56,410 nt of DNA from an uncultured Planctomycetota bacterium (GTDB lineage: Bacteria > Planctomycetota > Phycisphaerae > SM23-33): NCBI GenBank assembly GCA_903892515.1, contig CAITIS010000078.1, forward strand, positions 1 through 56,410, written 5' to 3'. The position numbers and the translations under genes are program-made. Below are positions 1-7,678 of this stretch, one piece after another. How positions within the stretch are numbered: position 1 is the first letter of the stretch; every line of letters starts with the position of its first letter. The notes beneath the pieces are model-generated. The model searched no databases and had not been told where the DNA came from. It was given only the letters and a program-made list of their open reading frames with translations.

Positions 1-2
1 AG

Positions 3-137
3 AAGGCCCGCCACTACCCACGGAAGAAGACCGAACGCCCCGCCGGACGCCCCAAAATCCGCACGGCCACACACGCCGAAATGCTGGCAGCACAGGCCTG
101 GGGCTCGCCCAGAGCTCCAAATTACTTTGCGGCGTAG
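3..137 (+). CDS. C-terminal fragment of an unidentified protein, possibly a transposase
   Basis: The frame beginning at base 3 is open from the contig edge to a TAG at 135-137 and encodes about 44 residues. It is rich in Arg and Lys in its first half (RHYPRKKTERPAGRPK) and ends APNYFAA. Its codons favour G or C in third position like neighbouring genes. Basic, Pro-rich tails of this kind occur at the C-terminus of DDE transposases, which is the only reason for that suggestion. The start and any catalytic part lie outside the window. It could also be a chance open frame. Confidence 0.3.
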   Translation, partial: KARHYPRKKTERPAGRPKIRTATHAEMLAAQAWGSPRAPNYFAA

Positions 138-250
138 GGTGGCATGGTCAGCCCGCTGTTCAGGGCTGGCCATGCGGTGAGCGTCCATGCATGGCCAGAC
201 TAAGACGACAGCCTGGCCATGGCACCCGGCACCCCGTACGGTCTCAGCAG

Positions 251-2395
251 CTACGGCAAACAGGGCCCGCCCAGCACCGATACGCCGTAAGTGCAGATGA
301 ACATGCGCTTGGTATTGGCCGGGTCGAAGGTCAGGGCGCAGATTGAGCGGAAGGGGACTTGCTCGTATACCTTCCAGCTCTTGCCCGCGTCCTGGCTGTA
401 CCACAGCCCCTGGCCGGTGCCGAGATAAACCAGGTCGGGCTGATCGGGATGGAACTTTACCGTCAAGGCCTGCACAAAGCTTGGCGGCATCCACTTGGCC
501 GCGTCCTGGTCCGTGAAGGTGCGCTGCCAGGTCTTGCCGTCGTCGGTGCTGCGGTAGGCCCCGCCTTGAGCCGCTCCTGGCGTGGTGGCGGCCGATATGA
601 CCAGCGTCTTTTCATCGGCTGACACCGCCACGTCGGTGGGCCAGAGCAGCTTCGCCTCGGCCGTGAGATCATGCCAGCTTTCGCCGCCATCGGTGGAGCG
701 CCACAGGCCGCCGGGAACCTTGAAATCCCGGCCGGTGCGCGAGCCGGTGATCAGGCAGTACAGGTTGCCGCTCTTGGGGCTCATGTACAGCCGGCAGACG
801 TGCATATTCCCGGCGTTGCCCAGGCCTTTGGACTTATTCACCCAGGTCTTGCCGCTGTCGGTGGACTTGTACACGCCGCCGTCATATAGGCCGGCGTACA
901 TGGTGAGATTGTCCGGCGTGGACTTGGGATCGATCACCAGCGCGGTGGCCGGCAGCAGCGGCAGGCTGTCCTTGCCCAGCACGCGCCAGGTCGAGCCGCG
1001 GTCGTCGGAGGCGCAGATTCCGCCGGCCGATTCGCGGCTCTCGGTGCCGATAGCGATCCAGTCGGGGATCATGTGTTTGCGGCTGGCGGCGGCGTACATG
1101 CGGTCCTTCACGAAGGGATCAAACAGGACGGCGTAGAACGTGTTGGACCAGGGGCATCCCGTGGCGGACCAGCTCCACGACTCGCCGCCATCGCGGCTGC
1201 GGGCAAAGCCGATGTCCTGGTACTGAATATAGTGATCCTTGGGATTGGACGGGCTGATGAGGTAGCCTGAGGACACGGTCACCTCCAGGCCAGTGGACTT
1301 GAGCCGTTTTCCGCCGTCCAGGGCCACGTCGGTGATCTGCTTCCAGGTCTTGCCGCCGTCGGTGGTGCAGTCGAGTTCAGCCTGGGTGGCCATGAACGCC
1401 CGCTCGGGATTGGTCGGGTCGATGCCCATTCCCAGCGGCACAATATAGTAGCCCCAGCTCAGAAGGGTCTGCGTCCAATGCTTGTCCACGTTGGCAGCGC
1501 CTGGCTGCTGGATCAGCCCGTTCCAGGTCTTGCCGCCGTCGGTGGTGCGCCACATCTGAATACCCTTCTGGGCCACGTAAGCTACCTGGGTCTGGCCAGG
1601 CAGGATGAGCACGTCGGCCTGCTTATCCCACGGCTGGACCACGTTCCAGGTGACGCCCTGATCGAGGGATTGCACCAGTCCCACGTCCTGCACCGTGGCG
1701 TACAGGCAGGAAGCGTTCTTATCGGACGCGCCCGCCAGGCTGGTGATGGCGTGTGTCTTGGCCTGCTCGACGGGCAGGCTGGCCCAGGTCTGGCCGCCGT
1801 CCTTGCTGCACAGGAGCGTGCCGGATGGCTCGGCGCCGGCGGGCTTGCCGGCCACAAAGGCCGCATCGCCCAGCAACGCCAGGCCACTGCATGCGTCTTG
1901 GCTGATCTGCTTCCACGTCTGGCCGCTGTCAGACGAGCACCACGCACCGGCGTCGGAGCCGACCAGCAAGAAACCGTCCTTCTCCCGGCTGGCAAGCAAG
2001 TGCGTGAGTGTGCCCTTGAAGGGACTGGGCTCTGCGACGGCCGGCGACCACGTGAGCCCCTTGTCCTTACTGGCCAGCAGCGTGTTGGGCTCACGCAGCC
2101 AGTACATGGCGTCGCGGCTGAACGTCGGGCGAATCCTGTTGCAGTTGGATATCTGCTTGTAATGCAGCAGGTGCCAGGTCTTGCCGCTGTCGGCGGAGCG
2201 ATACATGCCGGACATGTCGCAGGATACGAACAGGATGTTTGGATCGTCCGGGTGCACGGTCGGCGTGAAGATGCCGCCGGCCCCGCCGATGCCGATGACG
2301 TCAAAGCCGTCAACCTTGATCCAGTCCTGGCCAAGCGCCGTCGCGCACAAGCACGCCATTGCCAGAACCGCCGCGATACCCACTCGATGTGCCAT
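251..2395 (-). CDS. Secreted Asp-box (BNR) beta-propeller protein, GH74/VPS10-like
   Basis: The product is about 714 residues. I chose the ATG at 2395 because GGAAAGGA lies just upstream and because it opens a normal Sec signal peptide (hydrophobic stretch LAMACLCATALG) directly before the mature start QDWIKVDG. About 13 Asp-box motifs of the form S-x-D-x-G-x-T-W run along the chain, for example SADSGKTW, TTDGGKTW, SRDGGESW and SQDAGKSW. Asp boxes sit on turns between propeller strands and are typical of sialidases, sortilin-type propellers and GH74 xyloglucanases. The number of boxes and the length fit a double propeller as in GH74, but I cannot identify catalytic acids with confidence, so enzymatic activity is open. 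It is likely exported and may bind or cleave polysaccharide. The next gene upstream on the same strand is a secreted SGNH esterase, which fits a carbohydrate theme. Confidence 0.8.
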   Translation of the reverse strand: MAHRVGIAAVLAMACLCATALGQDWIKVDGFDVIGIGGAGGIFTPTVHPDDPNILFVSCDMSGMYRSADSGKTWHLLHYKQISNCNRIRPTFSRDAMYWLREPNTLLASKDKGLTWSPAVAEPSPFKGTLTHLLASREKDGFLLVGSDAGAWCSSDSGQTWKQISQDACSGLALLGDAAFVAGKPAGAEPSGTLLCSKDGGQTWASLPVEQAKTHAITSLAGASDKNASCLYATVQDVGLVQSLDQGVTWNVVQPWDKQADVLILPGQTQVAYVAQKGIQMWRTTDGGKTWNGLIQQPGAANVDKHWTQTLLSWGYYIVPLGMGIDPTNPERAFMATQAELDCTTDGGKTWKQITDVALDGGKRLKSTGLEVTVSSGYLISPSNPKDHYIQYQDIGFARSRDGGESWSWSATGCPWSNTFYAVLFDPFVKDRMYAAASRKHMIPDWIAIGTESRESAGGICASDDRGSTWRVLGKDSLPLLPATALVIDPKSTPDNLTMYAGLYDGGVYKSTDSGKTWVNKSKGLGNAGNMHVCRLYMSPKSGNLYCLITGSRTGRDFKVPGGLWRSTDGGESWHDLTAEAKLLWPTDVAVSADEKTLVISAATTPGAAQGGAYRSTDDGKTWQRTFTDQDAAKWMPPSFVQALTVKFHPDQPDLVYLGTGQGLWYSQDAGKSWKVYEQVPFRSICALTFDPANTKRMFICTYGVSVLGGPCLP

Positions 2396-2520
2396 GGTGC
2401 GTCCTTTCCATATCTGGGTGAGAGAAAGCCGAAGGCTGAAGCTAACCAGACGCAGGCCCCGGGTCAACGACTGAAGACGACTGAAGAATTACCACGCAGG
2501 CCAGGTCGAGCGATGTACGC

Positions 2521-2553
2521 GAGGCCCACCTCTCGTGGAGAAAGGTGGGCCTC
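2521..2553 (-). terminator. Hairpin downstream of the SGNH hydrolase gene
   Basis: An 11-bp perfect stem (GAGGCCCACCT pairing with AGGTGGGCCTC) with an 11-base loop lies 55 bases past the stop of the minus-strand SGNH gene. There is no T-tract, so it is only terminator-like and may simply stabilise the mRNA 3' end. Confidence 0.35.
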
Positions 2554-2607
2554 ATGATTACATTCGACCCAGCCTACGCTCTGGGCAGATACGGGGGAGT
2601 TCCCGCT

Positions 2608-3870
2608 CTATTTTGCCGCCTCCAGCGTATTCAGCACGCTCTGGGCGAAGAGTTCATGCCCGGCCTTGCCGAGGTGGACGTTGTCCTTGGCCCAGTAGCC
2701 GCGCTTCTGCGCGTCTTCGGCCGTGCCGGCCTTGTGAAACTCGGCTTGCATGTCCAGCAGGCCGACCTTCTTCTCCGCGGCCACGTCGCGATACGCCTGT
2801 ACCAGGTCCTTGTAGTCGTCCCATTTCTCGAAGCCCGGCAGCGTCGAGACCAGCAGGATGTCGGCCTGGCCCTTCGTGTCGCGGCGGATGCGATCGACGG
2901 CCTCACGCAGGTACGACTTCATGTCCGCGCCCGACACGCCGTTGTCGAAGTCGTTACCGCCAAAGCACACAACCACCAGATCGGGAGTGGGGGCCAGCTT
3001 CTCCCAGCGTGGCATGGTGATGATGTTCTGGGCCAGCGTGGTGCCGCCGATGGCCGGGTTGACCAGCGTGGCCTTGCACTGGTGCTTCTCCTGGAGCTGC
3101 TTGACCAGCACTTCCGACCAGAGCACTTCGCGATTGGCCCAGTGCTTTTTGTCGCTGAGCGAGTCACCCATTGTCACCAGCGTGATGGGTTTGCCGGCCT
3201 TGATTTTGCCGGCAACGCGGGAAAGCCCCGTGCTGGCAGCCGTGTAGTCGGTGGCATCGACGTCGATCTTCTTTTCGATGGCGAAGTTGTCCAAGCTGTA
3301 CGAGCAGGCCGGGTACGTGCCCCAGTAGTACCACTTGCCGACCTGGATGTACTTGAACTCCGAGGGCTTCATGCCGGCCTTGACGTCCACGATGGCGCCC
3401 TTAATTTCGGGCATCAGGGCCTTCCACGGCACGGTGATCTTGGTCCACTCGGTGGAGTTGATGGGAAAGCAGAAGCCGAACCGCTTGGCGAGCGAGTCGT
3501 CGGCCAGCTCGATGCCGCCCCAGCTTTCGCTGCCGTCGCCCTTGACATAGAAGCTAAAGCCGTCCGTCTGGTCCCAGTCGGGCGAGGGCGTGATCTTGCC
3601 GCCGGGGAAGATGGCCGGGCCGCTGCCCACGAACGTGAACTTGCACGCTTTGCCAAACTTGCCGTCAACCAGTTCGACCGAGCCGGAGGCGACCTTTTCT
3701 TTGTTGTCCTTATCTTTGGGATCCTTGGCGACCATGGGGGGCTGATGCGTCACGGTGTCCATGTCCAGGAACACGGTTCCGCTCTCGGCCGCACGGGCAA
3801 CGGGGACGGTGAAGAGCAGCGACGCGATCATGGCCACAAGGACGACAAGTAGCACACGGGGGGTACTCAT
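2608..3870 (-). CDS. Secreted SGNH-family esterase with N-terminal carbohydrate-binding-like domain
   Basis: The product is 420 residues from the ATG at 3870, which has AGGAG seven bases upstream and opens a signal peptide (LLVVLVAMIASLLF, cleavage near ARAAES). Residues about 30-205 look like a beta-sandwich of the CBM11/CIA30 kind. Residues 225-420 form an SGNH hydrolase: block I GDSLS with nucleophile Ser237, Gly275 in block II, GGND with Asn306 in block III, and DNVH with Asp396 and His399 in block V. SGNH hydrolases with such modules usually deacetylate plant or algal polysaccharides (acetylxylan or rhamnogalacturonan acetylesterases). The substrate cannot be read from sequence. It probably acts outside the cytoplasm. 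Confidence 0.82.
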   Translation of the reverse strand: MSTPRVLLVVLVAMIASLLFTVPVARAAESGTVFLDMDTVTHQPPMVAKDPKDKDNKEKVASGSVELVDGKFGKACKFTFVGSGPAIFPGGKITPSPDWDQTDGFSFYVKGDGSESWGGIELADDSLAKRFGFCFPINSTEWTKITVPWKALMPEIKGAIVDVKAGMKPSEFKYIQVGKWYYWGTYPACSYSLDNFAIEKKIDVDATDYTAASTGLSRVAGKIKAGKPITLVTMGDSLSDKKHWANREVLWSEVLVKQLQEKHQCKATLVNPAIGGTTLAQNIITMPRWEKLAPTPDLVVVCFGGNDFDNGVSGADMKSYLREAVDRIRRDTKGQADILLVSTLPGFEKWDDYKDLVQAYRDVAAEKKVGLLDMQAEFHKAGTAEDAQKRGYWAKDNVHLGKAGHELFAQSVLNTLEAAK

Positions 3871-4056
3871 GAACTGACTCCTGCTTGCGCCGCCGGATAC
3901 ATGTTCCGCCGGCTGAGATGAGGGAACAGACGCCACATGGCGGAGGTTACTGTAGCACGTGGCCTGGCGGAAGGGGAGCGATTTGCCTCCGGCACATTTG
4001 CTGGTGAACGACCTGTTGTTCCGGCAGCGGCTTGCCCCGGAGGGGCAAAGGCCTGT

Positions 4057-4272
4057 AGCCACGGGTGGAGCGTAGGCCGCCGAAGGCGGACGCCGCGCAA
4101 CCCGTGGGTAGGGTGGTTGTTTCACCCGCCCCGGCAGGGGCGGAGGAAGGCCACGATTTCGACCGGGCCGGTGAGGCTCCTTCGCCCCTCCGGGGCGAGA
4201 GCAAGAGAGCCTCGTTCCACGGGTTCCGCGTCCGGCGGCTTCGCCGACCTGCCGCTCCACCCGTGGCTACAT
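4057..4272. repeat. Long imperfect inverted repeat in the 3871-4579 gap
   Basis: The arm at about 4057-4110 (TAGCCACGGGTGGAGCG then GGCCGCCGAAGGCGG) is matched by a reverse-complement arm at about 4218-4272 (GGCGGCTTCGCCG then GCTCCACCCGTGGCTA). Smaller hairpins of the GCCCCTCCGGGGC type lie between. Short open frames here have no recognisable protein and I regard the gap as non-coding. The rest of 4273-4579 shows nothing I can name before the promoter. Confidence 0.6.
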
Positions 4273-4579
4273 GCCTCGGCCCCGCTGGGGCCGACCAGAT
4301 CAAAACCCGCTTCACCGAATCAAAGCCTTCTTCAAATCAGAAGACCAAAGCTCTTTCAATGTTCGAGACCCCGACGTGAGCGACTTGCGCTTCTCGCCAG
4401 GAAAGCAGGCCGCTCACCTTCGCTGCCCCACGCCGTTCTGCGGCAGGTGTGATACCCGTGCTCGCGTCTGGCTCCCCGTCCGCAGAACCCCTCACAAGAC
4501 GGCGCTGGGGACCCTGCGGACCCTACTGCTGCTACCCTACATGCCTTCCCGACCTATACTGGATTTACAAGTTAACCTA

Positions 4580-4619
4580 TTGACCGGGAAGGGGAAGCAC
4601 CGATAATAGGGCGATTATC
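4580..4619 (+). promoter_or_regulatory. Sigma70-type promoter with overlapping palindrome, upstream of the GT2 gene
   Basis: TTGACC (4580-4585) and GATAAT (4602-4607) each match the sigma70 consensus at five of six positions and are 16 bases apart. The -10 box is also the left half of the perfect palindrome GATAAT-AGGGCG-ATTATC (4602-4619), which could be an operator. The glycosyltransferase ATG is about 95 bases downstream. Confidence 0.45.
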
Positions 4620-4712
4620 CTTCCCCGCTGATCCGGTACGGAACTCTGACGCGCAGCGTTGTGGTTTTCGTGTATCGGGCCGGGATGGAGAATCTTGCAG
4701 GACGGACTTTAT

Positions 4713-6245
4713 ATGGATTGGCTCGACATCTCCAAGCATATCTTGATGGTGGTTTACACCTTCTGTCTCGTCATGGTGTGCGTGTACGGGTTCCACCGCT
4801 ACCTGATCGTCTTCCTGTACTACCGCCATCGCAGCAAGGCCCCCAAGCCCGCCGGCACGTTCAAGGAACTGCCGATCGTCACGGTGCAATTGCCCATGTA
4901 CAACGAGCAGTACGTGGCCCAGCGCATCATCGAGGCCACGTGCAAGATTCGCTGGCCCAAGGACCGCTTGCAGATCCAGGTGCTCGATGACAGCACCGAC
5001 GATACGGTTCAGATCGCCGCCGATGCCGTGGCGAAGGCCCGGACCGAAGGGTTTGATATCGAGTATGTGCATCGCAACGACCGCTCGGGCTACAAGGCCG
5101 GGGCGCTGGAAAATGGCCTCAAGACCGCCAAGGGCGCGTTCTGCACCATCTTCGATGCCGACTTTATTCCCGATCCCGACATCCTGTACAAGTGCATCGA
5201 TTACTTCACCGACCCCAAGGTGTGCGCCGTCCAGACGCGCTGGGAGCACATCAACCGCAACGATTCGTGGCTGACCAAGACGCAGGCTATCTTCCTGGAC
5301 GGCCACTTTGCCATCGAGCACGTGGCCCGCAATCGCAGCGGGCGGTTCATGGCCTTCAACGGTACGGCCGGCACTTGGCGCATCGCCTCTATCCGCGACT
5401 CCGGCGGCTGGCAGCACGACACGCTGACGGAGGATATGGACCTGTCCTTCCGCGCCCAGCTTCGGGGCTGGAAGTTCATTTTCGTTCCGCACGTGACGGC
5501 CCCGGCCGAGCTGCCGCCGGAAATGAACGCCTTTAAGGCCCAGCAATTCCGCTGGACCAAGGGCGGGGCCCAGACGGCCATCAAGATGCTGCCCAAGATC
5601 CTTGCCTCCAAGGCGCCGCTCAAGGCCAAGATCGAGGCGACGTTCCAACTGACGTGCTTCAGCGTGCACCTGTACGTGCTGGTGCTGGTGGCGCTGCTGT
5701 TTCCTGCCATGATGATCCGCGACCTGCCGATGATGCAGTACGGCACGCCGGCGCGGGCGATCTTCGACGTGCTGGTCTTTGCCCTGGCGACCATGTCGGC
5801 CACGGTGTTCTACGTGGCCAGCCAATACGAACTCTTCCGCGACTGGCGGACGGTGCTCAAGTACATGCCATTTTTGATGGCCTTGGGCATCGGCGTGAGC
5901 CTGTCCAATACCAAGGCGGTGCTCGAAGCGCTGCTGGGCAAGCAGAGCGAATTCGTGCGGACGCCCAAGTTCGCCGTCGGCTCGTCCCGGAGCGCCGAAG
6001 CCACCCTGCAGGCCACTACCGTCAAGAAACGCAAGCGCCGCATCCTGCCCTACATCGAGTTCGCCTTTGGCCTGTACATGTCGGTCTGCGCCGTGATGAG
6101 CATGATGAGCGTCAAGTCGCTGCTGACGGCGCCGTTCCTGATCCTGTTCGCCTTCGGCTTCTTCTACGTCTCGATCCTGACCTTCGCCGGCCAGCGCGTG
6201 GCCAAGCCTGTCAAGTCGGTCGAGTTGGTGGCGGAAGAAGCGTAA
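4713..6245 (+). CDS. Membrane family 2 glycosyltransferase, cellulose/glucomannan-synthase-like
   Basis: The product is 510 residues from the ATG at 4713. An upstream TTG at 4659 is in frame, but the ATG immediately precedes the expected N-terminal membrane helix (residues 9-27). The processive GT-A signature is complete: DD at 92-93, DAD at 148-150, TED at 239-241 and QQFRW (QxxRW) at 277-281. Four or so membrane helices follow (about 310-332, 350-370, 384-398, 450-492). This layout is that of processive polysaccharide synthases such as CslA-type glucomannan synthases and related bacterial GT2 enzymes, which polymerise sugars from NDP-sugars and extrude them. There is no PilZ domain. The product polymer is unknown. 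It seems to be a single-gene transcription unit. Confidence 0.87.
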   Translation: MDWLDISKHILMVVYTFCLVMVCVYGFHRYLIVFLYYRHRSKAPKPAGTFKELPIVTVQLPMYNEQYVAQRIIEATCKIRWPKDRLQIQVLDDSTDDTVQIAADAVAKARTEGFDIEYVHRNDRSGYKAGALENGLKTAKGAFCTIFDADFIPDPDILYKCIDYFTDPKVCAVQTRWEHINRNDSWLTKTQAIFLDGHFAIEHVARNRSGRFMAFNGTAGTWRIASIRDSGGWQHDTLTEDMDLSFRAQLRGWKFIFVPHVTAPAELPPEMNAFKAQQFRWTKGGAQTAIKMLPKILASKAPLKAKIEATFQLTCFSVHLYVLVLVALLFPAMMIRDLPMMQYGTPARAIFDVLVFALATMSATVFYVASQYELFRDWRTVLKYMPFLMALGIGVSLSNTKAVLEALLGKQSEFVRTPKFAVGSSRSAEATLQATTVKKRKRRILPYIEFAFGLYMSVCAVMSMMSVKSLLTAPFLILFAFGFFYVSILTFAGQRVAKPVKSVELVAEEA

Positions 6246-6255
6246 GACAACGGCT

Positions 6256-6504
6256 GGGCCACAGAGGCACAGAGGACGCAGAGAAGACAAGATTGCAGAT
6301 ACAAGACAGCGGCTTCGGGATTCCCGGGGCCGCTGCTGTTTTTCACAGCAGGCAGGGCGGGCACCGCCCGCCGTCCTTTGCCCTGGCCGGAACCCGTCGG
6401 GCGATGCCCGACCTACAGCTTTCGCATTCCCGAGTCCGCTTCTGTTTTTCACAATTCAGCCTCTTCTTTTGCCTTTCTCTGAGCTCTCTGCGCCTCTGTG
6501 GCCC
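6256..6504. repeat. Inverted-repeat element of the CAGAGG class
   Basis: A 13-bp perfect terminal inverted repeat (GGGCCACAGAGGC at 6256-6268, GCCTCTGTGGCCC at 6492-6504) encloses two direct copies of a 35-base motif of the form TTCsssATTCCCGrGkCCGC..TGTTTTTCAC (about 6311-6347 and 6419-6454). The left arm is purine-rich and continues CACAGAGGACGCAGAG. Related purine-rich arms recur elsewhere in the window. No protein is encoded. Confidence 0.6.
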
Positions 6505-6629
6505 ATTTTGCCTTTCCTGCCACTTCGGCACTGCCGGTCTGCCGGATAGCGCCGATTGGCGGGGTTTGGCAGGTTTGCGGAGGGGGTCAGAACGCTGCAT
6601 CGTACGCGGGCGCAAAAACTTACGGTTTT

Positions 6630-6645
6630 TGGCACTCTGCTTGCT
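6630..6645 (+). promoter_or_regulatory. Candidate sigma54 (-24/-12) promoter for the receiver-groES-groEL unit
   Basis: The string TGGCAC (6630-6635) is followed, with exactly ten bases between the GG and GC dinucleotides, by TTGCT (6641-6645). This fits the RpoN consensus TGGCACG-N4-TTGCW at all positions except the seventh. The predicted transcription start is near 6655, about 35 bases before the ATG at 6690. I see no CIRCE element (TTAGCACTC-N9-GAGTGCTAA) between here and groES. Confidence 0.5.
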
Positions 6646-6689
6646 CTAAATGTTGCGTCACGAAGTGTGCGCGGCGAGAGGTGAGTGCC

Positions 6690-7124
6690 ATGGTGGCCGG
6701 CGCGGCAGTCAATCAGGAACGGGATCATCGCAGACATCTGCGTTTGGTTCTAAGCGGAGAGGCCAGTGAGTACGTCGAGGCCTTGGACCGAATCGTCGGC
6801 CCGGGGCTGATCGAAACGTACCGCGTCCGCCGGCCGGCGGAGGTGCTGGAACTCGTTCGCGTCGGCGTGCCCGATGCCGTGGTGATCGACCCGGAGGCCG
6901 TGCACGTGGACGCGCTGAAGTTGCTGCGGAGCATCCGGCAGGTGAATCAAGGCCTGCTGGTGGTGCTGCTGACGGGCAAGCTGGATCGTCGCCTGCTGGA
7001 AGAGGCTTTGCGGCTGGCGGCGTTTTCGGTACTGGCCAAGCCGCTGCAACTGGAGCAGTTGCTGGTGCAGGTGCATAGGATGATGATTCGCATGAACATC
7101 GCCCTGCGGCAGGGCGGTTTCTGA
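6690..7124 (+). CDS. Degenerate response-regulator receiver domain protein
   Basis: The product is 144 residues from the ATG at 6690, preceded by GAGAGGTGAG. An ORF open further upstream has no ribosome site. The fold looks like a CheY receiver: the phospho-acceptor position is Asp67 (VVIDPE), the conserved Thr is Thr95 (VVLLTG) and the conserved Lys is Lys117 (AKPL). The acidic pair expected after beta-1 is missing (LVLSGEASEY), so metal-dependent phosphorylation may be impaired. There is no output domain. It lies 174 bases ahead of groES on the same strand, which suggests but does not prove a link to chaperonin expression. Confidence 0.7.
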   Translation: MVAGAAVNQERDHRRHLRLVLSGEASEYVEALDRIVGPGLIETYRVRRPAEVLELVRVGVPDAVVIDPEAVHVDALKLLRSIRQVNQGLLVVLLTGKLDRRLLEEALRLAAFSVLAKPLQLEQLLVQVHRMMIRMNIALRQGGF

Positions 7125-7130
7125 AAAACA

Positions 7131-7290
7131 AAGAATAGCCGCAGAGAACTCAGAGAGATAACCACGAAGGCACAAAGGGAGAGTACACAAAGGGCACGAA
7201 GGACACCGGCATTTCAAACGGCTTCTTCTTTGTGACCTTTGTGACGAACGTCTTTGTGGTCTTTGTGGTGACTGAACTTTTGAAAAGGAG
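7131..7290. repeat. Purine-rich/pyrimidine-rich imperfect inverted repeat upstream of groES
   Basis: The left half repeats variants of CACGAAGGCACAAAGG, and the right half repeats the complementary CTTTGTGACCTTTGTG and CTTTGTGGTCTTTGTGG. The two halves could fold into a long hairpin in the groES leader. It is the same class as the elements near 6256, 18210, 23571 and 41745. Confidence 0.5.
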
Positions 7291-7298
7291 CTACGCAG

Positions 7299-7619
7299 AT
7301 GGCCAAGGCCAAGAGCACGGAAAGTGGCAAGAGCAAGATTCGTCCGCTGGGCGAGAAGGTTCTGATCCAGCGGTTGGAAGCGGAAGAAAAGACCAAGGGC
7401 GGCATCGTGCTGCCGGACACCGCCAAGGAAAAGCCCCAGAAGGGCAAGATCCTGGCTGTCGGCGACGGCCGGCTGATGGACGACGGCACAAGAGCGGCCT
7501 TCCAGGTCAAGGTCGGCGACATGGTGTTGTTCGCCTCCTACGCGGGCACGGAGATCAAGGTTGACGGGCAGGAACTCATGCTGATGGATGAGTCGGAAGT
7601 CCTGGCCATTCTCGACTAA
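7299..7619 (+). CDS. groES: Co-chaperonin GroES
   Basis: The product is 106 residues and starts at an ATG with AAGGAG eight bases upstream. It forms the seven-membered lid of the GroEL folding chamber in the cytoplasm. Family marks are [12 protein letters not shown], the mobile loop [18 protein letters not shown] and the C-terminal [10 protein letters not shown]. About ten extra residues ([10 protein letters not shown]) precede the usual start. The groEL gene follows 59 bases later, as is usual. Confidence 0.97.
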   Translation: MAKAKSTESGKSKIRPLGEKVLIQRLEAEEKTKGGIVLPDTAKEKPQKGKILAVGDGRLMDDGTRAAFQVKVGDMVLFASYAGTEIKVDGQELMLMDESEVLAILD

Positions 7620-7678
7620 CACCACGACGCCCGGCCAACGCTGGGCGATTTACGCAACTTTCAGACGGAGCAAACACG

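Noticed and set aside
1478..2557. Long plus-strand open frame opposite the Asp-box gene
   Set aside because: It is antisense to a gene with 13 motif repeats and consistent signal peptide. GC-rich codons leave the opposite frames open. Similar shadows lie opposite the SGNH, GT2, groEL, iorA, rho and rpoD genes.
3937..4452. Overlapping open frames of 100-170 residues on both strands
   Set aside because: They run through an inverted repeat and have no recognisable domain, ribosome site or consistent codon use.
6628..6650. TTGGCACTC as half of a CIRCE operator for groESL
   Set aside because: The second half GAGTGCTAA is missing at the required spacing. The string fits the sigma54 -24/-12 pattern better.
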